Shown here in pieces: positions 1 through 4,461 of a stretch of 8,591 nt of DNA. The notes under the pieces were generated by a model, which was not told the origin of the DNA, made no database searches, and worked only from the letters and a program-made list of their open reading frames with translations. Made by a program: the position numbers and the translations under genes. The first letter of the stretch is position 1. Every line of letters starts with the position of its first letter. This stretch comes from Candidatus Borrarchaeota archaeon (GTDB taxonomy: Archaea > Asgardarchaeota > Sifarchaeia > Borrarchaeales > Borrarchaeaceae), in NCBI GenBank assembly GCA_016840645.1, contig JAEORY010000148.1:1-8591 (forward strand), given 5' to 3'.

Positions 1-73
1 CAAAAATGCTGAGATTCAAGATAAGTTCATTCTTAATGATTATTTAAAAAACTTCTCAATTTCTCCTTCCTAA
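1..73 (+). CDS. C-terminal end of an upstream gene (partial)
   Basis: The frame beginning at base 2 is open for 23 codons and stops with TAA at 71-73. It would end in ...LNDYLKNFSISPS, a plausible hydrophilic helix and tail. The other two plus-strand frames close within about 15 codons. The stop lies 8 bp before the TATA box of the next gene, a natural gene boundary. The fragment is too short to assign a family, and it could be chance, since short open frames are common in AT-rich DNA. Confidence 0.4.
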   Translation, partial: KNAEIQDKFILNDYLKNFSISPS

Positions 74-80
74 TCAAGAA

Positions 81-119
81 AATATAAAAATCAAATGTTT
101 TTATATGTAGGCGCTGGAG
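81..119 (+). promoter_or_regulatory. TATA box and Shine-Dalgarno for the membrane protein gene
   Basis: AATATAAAAA at 81-90 is a good archaeal TATA box. A start of transcription about 25 nt downstream (around 111) would leave a short leader containing GGAG at 116-119, nine bases before the TTG at 129. A second TATA-like string, TTTTTATATG at 98-107, would give a leaderless transcript and waste the GGAG, so the first is preferred. The same 10-mer recurs at 6615-6624 in front of the 499-aa gene. Confidence 0.5.
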
Positions 120-128
120 AGAAAAACG

Positions 129-1466
129 TTGAGTGAACAGTTTAAAAGAATACCACAAGCGTGCCATTATATTTATTTTCACATTGATGACGACAAAGAG
201 ATTAACGAGGTCTGGAATTATCTAACACAAGAATATGAAAAAGATACAGATGGTGCAGTCTGTACACTGGAACCTACTTCGGAATCGACAATTTCCATTT
301 CTCTTGCAACTGGAGCTGAGAGCGGAGCATATCTCTCTTGCTTCCAAGATGTGGCCACAATCGGAATTTTATTCTATTCAGAAGACACGACTCTGCAGGG
401 CATAGACGCTAAGAGAAATCAACTTGAAAATTTATTGTCGTCTCAAATAGGTGAAGCAACTGTTCTGATAGTAGATAAAGAAGAACAACTTGAAGTTGCG
501 AAGGAAAAATTTTCAAAATTTGAATTTGTCGAAAGTGGACTGTCTCTTGGAAAGTTGTACCATTTTTATGACGAAGATAGGGGCTTTTATTTCTGTCTTC
601 CATTTGAAAAGGATCCACTTTTTGACTTTCTAGTGGAAGAACTGCCGCTCTTTGATGTGAGTTTTCAAACTCTTGATAAGAAGATTACATACTTTCAAGA
701 TCAACTGCAATTAATGGAACAAGAAAGAGTTGCAGCAGACAAGTTTGTAAGCAAGCTTCTCTACTCTGGAATTGGGAAAAAACAAACAGATGTGGAAAGA
801 ATTGAAGTTTTAGAAAAAGAAATTGATGATCTATCACAACTTTATGAAAAAATTGCAAATTATACATATATGATCAGAAATTCGGTGCTTACTGTTAGAA
901 ATTCATTGATAATTTTAGACGAATGTTTAGCGACGTTTTGTATTGAACGTAGATTGGAATCAGAATATATTCAAATGAATAAAAGATTTCAAAATCGACT
1001 GGAAACAGAAGGAAATCTTCTTTCTAACACTCTAACTGGCATTAAGACGGCGATCGACATTGTTGACACAAAAGTGGGCCTTCAAAGGGGTAAGGAGAGC
1101 CTAATACTTCAAAAACAAACCCAACATCTAGCTGAAGAAGGCACTTCAATGCAAATGGCGACTAGTATGATTGAATTTGTGCTAGTATTCTTTTATTCGC
1201 TAGAATCATGGGAAATTCTGTCAAGTCATGAGGTATTTGCACTTATTCCGGTGGTGCTAAAAGTCGGACTAATCGGTTCATGGGCATTCATGGCAGTCAT
1301 AGCAACCCATTTCCTCGCAATGACCTGGAGAGAGAACTGGAAGTTAAATAAAGGCGTGGTAATTTCGTTTGCAATCCTGATCGCGATCCTAATATCCATA
1401 ATCCTCATTACACAGTATTATGGCGGGGTAGTTGCACACGCAGCAGACACAGTGAACCATCATTGA
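129..1466 (+). CDS. Coiled-coil membrane protein of unknown function, 445 aa
   Basis: I do not recognise the family. The start is TTG at 129, supported by GGAG at 116-119. Residues 1-175 look like an alpha/beta cytoplasmic domain. Residues about 180-340 are charged and heptad-like, so probably long helices or coiled coil. The C-terminus holds a hydrophobic stretch at about 347-358 and two clear membrane segments at about 373-398 and 409-430, then a short tail ending in NHH. No N-terminal signal peptide is visible. Soluble domain, long helices and two C-terminal membrane helices is the general layout of CorA-type transporters, but the GMN signature that follows the first CorA membrane helix is absent, so I do not call it CorA. 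It ends in a T-rich stretch (1497-1501 and 1525-1530) that may terminate transcription. The reading frame is certain, the role unknown. Confidence 0.9.
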   Translation: MSEQFKRIPQACHYIYFHIDDDKEINEVWNYLTQEYEKDTDGAVCTLEPTSESTISISLATGAESGAYLSCFQDVATIGILFYSEDTTLQGIDAKRNQLENLLSSQIGEATVLIVDKEEQLEVAKEKFSKFEFVESGLSLGKLYHFYDEDRGFYFCLPFEKDPLFDFLVEELPLFDVSFQTLDKKITYFQDQLQLMEQERVAADKFVSKLLYSGIGKKQTDVERIEVLEKEIDDLSQLYEKIANYTYMIRNSVLTVRNSLIILDECLATFCIERRLESEYIQMNKRFQNRLETEGNLLSNTLTGIKTAIDIVDTKVGLQRGKESLILQKQTQHLAEEGTSMQMATSMIEFVLVFFYSLESWEILSSHEVFALIPVVLKVGLIGSWAFMAVIATHFLAMTWRENWKLNKGVVISFAILIAILISIILITQYYGGVVAHAADTVNHH

Positions 1467-1667
1467 AGAAAAGAAAAGAGAATTGAAGAAAATTCGTTTT
1501 TCAGAAGTATGTAATGCTGGGTCCTTTTTTATTACTTCATTAGTTTTCAGGTCTTTGAACTTTTCCATTCCCTTTTTACGTAATTGTAGTTCAAGGCCAT
1601 CTGATATGGACACGCTAATACTTCCCATGCTATTACCTTGCGGACCTTTTACAGTTAGTCTTTTCAT
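1389..1667 (-). CDS. Possible ribbon-helix-helix-like small protein, perhaps decayed (92 aa)
   Basis: ATG at 1667 opens a 92-codon frame on the minus strand. The first 50 residues look protein-like: a basic start (MKRLTVKG), a strand-like SISVSIS at about 17-23, then an amphipathic LELQLRKKG helix and a second charged helix, the order seen in CopG/ribbon-helix-helix DNA-binding proteins. The last 40 residues change character (Cys/Phe-rich, MMVHCVCCVCNY) and are antisense to the end of the convergent membrane protein gene, which suggests the original stop has been lost or the frame is accidental. Only a weak GTGA lies before the ATG. AT-rich DNA at about 1682-1698 could supply a promoter. It could be a remnant of a small regulator, or noise. 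Confidence 0.3.
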   Translation of the reverse strand: MKRLTVKGPQGNSMGSISVSISDGLELQLRKKGMEKFKDLKTNEVIKKDPALHTSEKRIFFNSLFFSSMMVHCVCCVCNYPAIILCNEDYGY

Positions 1668-1734
1668 GTTTCACTTATACATTATACGATAAAACGTACA
1701 ATCTTTTCCTTTAGACGTATTATTAGTCCGCACA

Positions 1735-1745
1735 AAATATATAAG
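1735..1745 (+). promoter_or_regulatory. TATA box of the ncRNA transcript
   Basis: AAATATATAAG is a strong archaeal TATA-box match, preceded by CGCAC-like bases where a BRE element would lie. A transcription start would be expected about 25 nt downstream, near 1766, just ahead of the structured region. A second AGATATATG at 1750-1758 could act instead and move the start to about 1780. Confidence 0.5.
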
Positions 1746-1765
1746 ATAAAAGATATATGTTCAAA

Positions 1766-1990
1766 TGGATTTAGTAAACTATAAGAAACTTGAACAAGGC
1801 GGAATGCTTCTCTTGCAGCGAGGGGCGCACGTTCTTGTGCATGAGACTGAACCCGAGAGGTCTGACGCCTTCTAAGACGGGAATGGATGACAGGCAGGGG
1901 ACGAGAAAGGTCAAAAACACGAAAAAGAAAAAAAGTTAGGTATATCTGTACTTAACAAGGTTGTTTGGAAAAACAACCTTTTTTTTTATT
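1766..1990 (+). ncRNA. Candidate independent structured non-coding RNA, unassigned
   Basis: A TATA box (1735-1745) and a strong terminator (1957-1990) bracket about 220 nt with no convincing ORF, while the middle is far richer in G and C than its surroundings. Visible pairings: AAGGCG 1796-1801 with CGCCTT 1866-1871; CTTCTC 1807-1812 with GAGGGG 1820-1825 (two G-U pairs); GCAC 1827-1830 with GTGC 1837-1840 around a 6-nt loop; AGAC 1844-1847 with GTCT 1860-1863. Together these make a cloverleaf. G1802/A1865 and A1803/G1864 could form tandem sheared G-A pairs like those in L7Ae-bound kink-turns, and TGA...GAG in the last loop is kink-loop-like. An ACA occurs at 1890-1892, so an H/ACA-type guide is possible. 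It lacks the landmarks of tRNA, 5S, SRP and RNase P RNA. No plus-strand gene follows the terminator, which argues against a simple leader or riboswitch. The 5' end is inferred. Confidence 0.55.
1957..1990 (+). terminator. Hairpin plus T-run terminator, probably bidirectional
   Basis: AAGGTTGTTT (1957-1966) pairs perfectly with AAACAACCTT (1971-1980) around a GGAA tetraloop, and the T-run continues to 1987. It ends the plus-strand RNA. The same hairpin lies just beyond the stop of the minus-strand ferritin-like gene, and minus-strand T-runs follow at about 1923-1934, so it can serve both convergent transcripts. Confidence 0.85.
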
Positions 1991-2189
1991 TTTTCATCAG
2001 TTTTAAAGCAGCTAGCCTTCGTTTAAGTACCTTTTCGTGTCCTTCTTCGTCTTTTGCCAACTGTTCAAAGAAGGCACGTGTTTCAGGATCTTCCGCCATT
2101 TCTGCCGCCTTTTTATAATCTATTTGAGCCTTTCGTTCGTCTTTTATGGCTGCCTCAATTGTTTTGATAAGTTCTTCTTGAGTCCTCAA
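1986..2189 (-). CDS. Minimal single-repeat rubrerythrin/ferritin-like protein
   Basis: The protein resembles one half of a COG1633-type rubrerythrin domain: KDERKAQIDYKKAAEMAEDP followed by FFEQLAKDEEGHEK. The carboxylate/histidine pattern is a Glu in KDER and an ExxH 30 and 33 residues later (E17, E47, H50 from my start). Usual family members have two such helix pairs in about 140-150 aa. This one has one, so a complete di-iron site would need a homodimer, as in encapsulated-ferritin proteins, whose Glu-30-Glu-3-His spacing it matches. The frame is open back to 2222, but I choose TTG at 2189 (66 aa + stop) because GGAGTGAT (2194-2201) sits 8 bases ahead; TTG at 2222 would give 78 aa with no good site. 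A role in iron binding or peroxide/oxygen protection is inferred from the family. No encapsulin gene is in view. The start remains arguable. Confidence 0.85.
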   Translation of the reverse strand: MRTQEELIKTIEAAIKDERKAQIDYKKAAEMAEDPETRAFFEQLAKDEEGHEKVLKRRLAALKLMKK

Positions 2190-2470
2190 TTTTATCACTC
2201 CAGTAAATTCATCCCTGATCAAGTTTTTCGTTTTTCAGAATGTAAGAATGAGAAAAACAATTTACTACTATAGAACTCACCTTTTTAAAATCTTTTCGAT
2301 AACGGTCTTAAGGCATTTTTTAAAGAATTCTGCCCCCTCCAATGACGCTAGTTTCTATGGATAATACTGATCAAATATCTGACTGGATACCTTTTGCTTA
2401 CTCGACTTTTAAAGAAATAAGCAATTACTGTGATCATTAAAAAAGTATTTAAACTTTACATATGAAAAAT
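2190..2470. other. Intergenic stretch upstream of the ferritin-like gene
   Basis: No coding or RNA signal is convincing here. It must hold the minus-strand promoter of the ferritin-like gene: TTTTAAAA at about 2283-2290 or TATAG at about 2269-2273 are TATA-like candidates, both giving leaders longer than 40 nt. The right end includes the first copy of the 14-nt repeat (2451-2464). Confidence 0.35.
2451..2464. repeat. 14-nt direct repeat, copy 1 (AAACTTTACATATG)
   Basis: Identical to 2843-2856. The two copies flank the small minus-strand gene and its promoter, 392 bp apart. They could be shared operator sites or a target duplication around a small mobile segment. Confidence 0.6.
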
Positions 2471-2734
2471 TTAGGAGTATTTAATTTTATCTGGGGGATT
2501 TATGAGGTCAGAAACCCAATTATTGATTAATAGGGTGTTCAGAAATGGACCGGGAGAAAATTTTGGAGAGAAGGTAAAGTATTGAAACCCTTCTTGTTTT
2601 AACTCTTTTTTTAGTTGTTTTAACTCTTCTAGATCATCAGTTTCACTCACGAATTGGTACCATTCCCCATAGAACTTTCTTAAAACTTTAATTCGACAAC
2701 AGGTAAACTTTGACAACTGATACAACTTTTTCAC
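2471..2734 (-). CDS. Small hypothetical protein, up to 87 aa
   Basis: Not recognised. GTG at 2734 opens an 87-codon frame; an in-frame TTG three codons in (2725) is also possible, since GGTGA at 2731-2735 sits five bases before it. A TATA box 17-30 bp upstream of the GTG (2751-2764) predicts a transcript starting almost at the GTG. The protein has a basic N-terminal stretch with CC, then RKFYGEWYQFVSETDDLEEL, a Lys/Glu-rich helix (about 34-48) and a hydrophobic/aromatic C-terminus (FQYFTFSPKF...). Composition and the aligned promoter suggest a real, soluble small protein. No metal-site or catalytic pattern is visible beyond the Cys pair. It is divergent from the IscB unit and convergent with nothing. 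Confidence 0.6.
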   Translation of the reverse strand: MKKLYQLSKFTCCRIKVLRKFYGEWYQFVSETDDLEELKQLKKELKQEGFQYFTFSPKFSPGPFLNTLLINNWVSDLINPPDKIKYS

Positions 2735-2750
2735 CTTTATTCATATAGGA

Positions 2751-2764
2751 AAATAAATATATTA
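2751..2764 (-). promoter_or_regulatory. TATA box for the small minus-strand gene
   Basis: On the minus strand this reads TAATATATTTATTT, centred about 24 bp before the GTG at 2734. The spacing fits a leaderless or nearly leaderless archaeal mRNA. Confidence 0.5.
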
Positions 2765-2826
2765 GTATTTGGTGTGGTTTTAAATGAGTCAAAGCCAATG
2801 GTTAATCGTAGAGTGTCAAATAAAAA

Positions 2827-2836
2827 AGTTTAAATT
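2827..2836 (+). promoter_or_regulatory. TATA-like box upstream of the omega RNA
   Basis: AGTTTAAATT resembles an archaeal TATA box. A start about 27 nt downstream would fall near 2859, leaving roughly 25 nt before the first scaffold stem of the omega RNA (2886), a fitting length for a 5' guide. The box is outside the inferred element, so it may be an older promoter of the locus, possibly that of korAB. Confidence 0.35.
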
Positions 2837-2842
2837 CTCCTA

Positions 2843-2856
2843 AAACTTTACATATG
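2843..2856. repeat. 14-nt direct repeat, copy 2 (AAACTTTACATATG)
   Basis: Identical to 2451-2464. This copy merges into the palindrome at 2847-2860, whereas the first copy does not continue as a palindrome. Confidence 0.6.
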
Positions 2857-2860
2857 TAAA
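2847..2860. promoter_or_regulatory. Perfect 14-nt palindrome, operator-like
   Basis: TTTACATATGTAAA is a perfect inverted repeat lying about 11 bp after the TATA-like box at 2827-2836 and ending at the predicted transcription start. That position would let a dimeric repressor block transcription. TTTAC repeats again at 2861-2866 (TTTTAC). No regulator is identified. Confidence 0.4.
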
Positions 2861-3183
2861 TTTTACATAGTTCAGCTTAACATATTCAACCAAGTGGAAA
2901 GACGTGGTCAATCACCCCCTAGCAAGTGAGGGGGCTTGTTCCGTGAGGAGTGAGAGTAATTGGTTGATTAGCCTAAGAGAGGTCATGGTGGAAACAACAT
3001 GGCGACATCTACGTTATCAGGAGAGTTCAAGAACACACCAGGGGATGCTTCTCTAGTCCCTTGCTCTGTAAATGGTGGTTTAAACAGAGAGGCAACTCTC
3101 AGTGATCACCGTATAGTACTGACTGATAACTTTGGCGAAGAGAACCAACCGACTTTAAAGCAATTTAAAGGAGGAGATAGGAC
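2860..3183 (+). ncRNA. IscB omega RNA (HEARO RNA) with putative 5' guide
   Basis: The segment directly before iscB is densely paired. TCAACCAA 2886-2893 pairs with TTGGTTGA 2960-2967. Inside it, CCCCCT 2915-2920 pairs with AGGGGG 2929-2934, and loop bases CAAG 2923-2926 can pair with CTTG 2935-2938 as a pseudoknot. GTTATCAG 3013-3020 pairs with CTGATAAC 3123-3130, continued by GAGAGTT 3021-3027 with AACTCTC 3094-3100. CTCTGT 3064-3069 pairs with ACAGAG 3084-3089, and CACCA 3036-3040 may pair with TGGTG 3073-3077. In known systems the RNA encoded upstream of iscB binds the protein and carries a 5' guide copied from the DNA left of the element; here that would be about 2860-2885. A short open frame at 2999-3187 lies entirely in this structured RNA and is not treated as a gene. 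Exact ends are inferred. Confidence 0.85.
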
Positions 3184-4392
3184 TTGAGAGTACCTATCTA
3201 TGTGTTGAACATCAGGGGGCAACCCCTCATGTCTACCACACAACACAACGGCAAGAAGTTGTTAAAACAAGGCAAGGCAAAAGTTGTTCAGAGATGTCCT
3301 TTTACCATTCAGTTGAACTATGCAACTGGAGAGGCGACACAACCGATTAAACTGGGAGTGGATATTGGATATACGAACATTGGATTTAGTGCCAAGACCG
3401 ATAAGTTAGAAGTCATAAGTGGCACGCTGACCTTGCGAAATAATGTTTCTAACAAGCTAGAGGAAAGACGCAGGTATCGTAGCACGCGTAGAGGCAGATT
3501 AGGGTATCGACCACCACGATTTGATAACAGAACACGACCCGAAGGATGGTTCGCCCCTAGTATTCAGCATAGGCATGACTCACATATTCGATTAGTTGAA
3601 ACACTTGAAACACTGCTACCGATTACCTACGAAAAGGTAGAAGTGGCGAATTTCGATGCGCACAAAATGCAGCATCCAGAAATTACAGGCGTCGCATATC
3701 AGCAGGGCGAACTTCAGGGCTATGAAGTCAGAGAATACCTGTTAGACAAATGGGGACGAAAGTGCGCCTACTGTGGTGAAAAGAACGTGCCATTAGAAGT
3801 AGAGCACATCATTCCTAGAAGTAGAGGTGGAACAGACCGAGTATCGAATTTGACGATCGCATGTAGGAAATGCAATCTAAAGAAGGGAGATAAGACCGCA
3901 GAGGAGTTTGGGTATCCTACTATACAGAAGCAGGCAAAGCAACCTCTGAAAGCACCTGCATGTCTGAATAATATTCGTTGGAAATTAGTAGAACAGTTAG
4001 GAGCAGAGCATACCTATGGATACGTCACTAAGTACGAACGTAACAAATTAGGGCTGGAAAAGTCTCATGTTAATGACGCGTTTGTCATTGCTGGAGGAAC
4101 AACTCAAGAGCGCTGCAGGTCTTATGAAGTGATGCAAGTCAGGCGCAATAATCGTTCGCTACAGACGAATCGAAAGGGATTCAAACCCTCTATTAGGAAA
4201 CAGCGATACCAGTTGCAACCCCACGATGTGGTAACTTATAATGGGAAAGTATACCAAGTCAAAGGGGTATTCAATTATGGCACCTGGGTACGATTACGTG
4301 ACTCACAGGGAGCGGTCGTCAACACCAACATTAAAAACGTGAAACTGTTGAAATATGGAAAAGGCTTAGTATTTACCTTCAAAAACAACTAA
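3184..4392 (+). CDS. iscB: IscB RNA-guided nuclease (RuvC with inserted HNH)
   Basis: IscB uses the upstream omega RNA to find and cut double-stranded DNA. Start TTG at 3184, with GGAGG at 3170-3174 nine bases ahead. Domains in order: N-terminal PLMP-type domain, residues 1-50 (here PLMS at 14-17, then CPFTIQL); RuvC-I LGVDIGYTNIGFSA with D60; Arg-rich bridge helix about 92-116 (RRRYRSTRRGR, YRPPRFDNR); RuvC-II VEVANFD with E153, then the family hallmarks NPEI-like HPEITG and YQQGELQGYEVREYLL; HNH 190-242 with zinc Cys pairs C194/C197 and C227/C230, EHIIPRSRGG with H208, and N222; RuvC-III KSHVNDAF with H295 and D298; C-terminal RNA/TAM-interacting domain about 325-402. All expected catalytic residues are present and 402 aa is a normal IscB length, so the enzyme should be active. 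There is no REC lobe, unlike Cas9. Confidence 0.97.
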   Translation: MRVPIYVLNIRGQPLMSTTQHNGKKLLKQGKAKVVQRCPFTIQLNYATGEATQPIKLGVDIGYTNIGFSAKTDKLEVISGTLTLRNNVSNKLEERRRYRSTRRGRLGYRPPRFDNRTRPEGWFAPSIQHRHDSHIRLVETLETLLPITYEKVEVANFDAHKMQHPEITGVAYQQGELQGYEVREYLLDKWGRKCAYCGEKNVPLEVEHIIPRSRGGTDRVSNLTIACRKCNLKKGDKTAEEFGYPTIQKQAKQPLKAPACLNNIRWKLVEQLGAEHTYGYVTKYERNKLGLEKSHVNDAFVIAGGTTQERCRSYEVMQVRRNNRSLQTNRKGFKPSIRKQRYQLQPHDVVTYNGKVYQVKGVFNYGTWVRLRDSQGAVVNTNIKNVKLLKYGKGLVFTFKNN

Positions 4393-4406
4393 TAGATGCA
4401 ATTCAT

Positions 4407-4433
4407 CCCCCCAACACGTTGAGGGGTCTTTTT
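4407..4433 (+). terminator. Right-end hairpin of the IscB element and T-run
   Basis: CCCC 4407-4410 pairs with GGGG 4423-4426, and CAA 4412-4414 with TTG 4419-4421, with one C-A mismatch between them. The hairpin is followed by TTTTT at 4429-4433. It starts 14 bp after the iscB stop. It may both mark the element's right end and stop iscB transcription before korA. Confidence 0.6.
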
Positions 4434-4461
4434 GCGGAGAAATGATAAAAGGTGTTAAAAA

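Larger units (their letters stand above)
2886..4434 (+). mobile_element. IscB-type element (ISC / IS200-IS605-like), no transposase
   Basis: The unit is omega RNA plus iscB, closed by a right-end hairpin and T-run at 4407-4433. The left hairpin region (about 2908-2955) and right hairpin region (about 4399-4445) resemble each other on the same strand: CAAT, a C-run, TGAGGGG, CTT, then TCCGTGAGGAG versus TTGCGGAGAAA. Same-strand subterminal hairpins at both ends are the pattern of IS200/IS605-type elements, which a Y1 HUH transposase (TnpA) recognises. No tnpA lies in the window, so movement would need help in trans. Such elements make no target duplication, so the borders stay approximate to 20-30 bp. 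The region also looks less AT-rich than its neighbours, consistent with transfer. Confidence 0.7.

Noticed and set aside
1483..1692. Plus-strand 69-aa frame after the membrane protein gene
   Set aside because: No ribosome-binding site or family likeness; it is antisense to the slightly better ribbon-helix-helix-like frame and crosses T-runs.
1796..1871. Cloverleaf of about 76 nt as a tRNA gene
   Set aside because: There is no GGTTCRANTCC T-loop motif, the middle arm has a 4-bp stem with a 6-nt loop rather than 5 bp and 7 nt, and the last loop is 12 nt.
1766..1990. SRP RNA, RNase P RNA or 5S rRNA
   Set aside because: The conserved SRP domain IV core, the RNase P CR-I/CR-V words and the 5S loop sequences are not present.
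2037..2273. Plus-strand 78-aa frame across the ferritin-like gene
   Set aside because: It is antisense to a recognisable ferritin-like protein, is Phe/Cys-rich in the way of shadow frames, and follows a strong terminator without a promoter.
2999..3187. 62-aa open frame just before iscB
   Set aside because: It lies fully inside the paired omega RNA region, has no ribosome-binding site of its own and a composition unlike a protein family; such frames are common artefacts over this RNA.
3184..4392. Cas9 or a plain HNH homing endonuclease
   Set aside because: The split RuvC with bridge helix and the N-terminal PLMP-like domain identify IscB; a REC lobe is absent and the length is far below Cas9.
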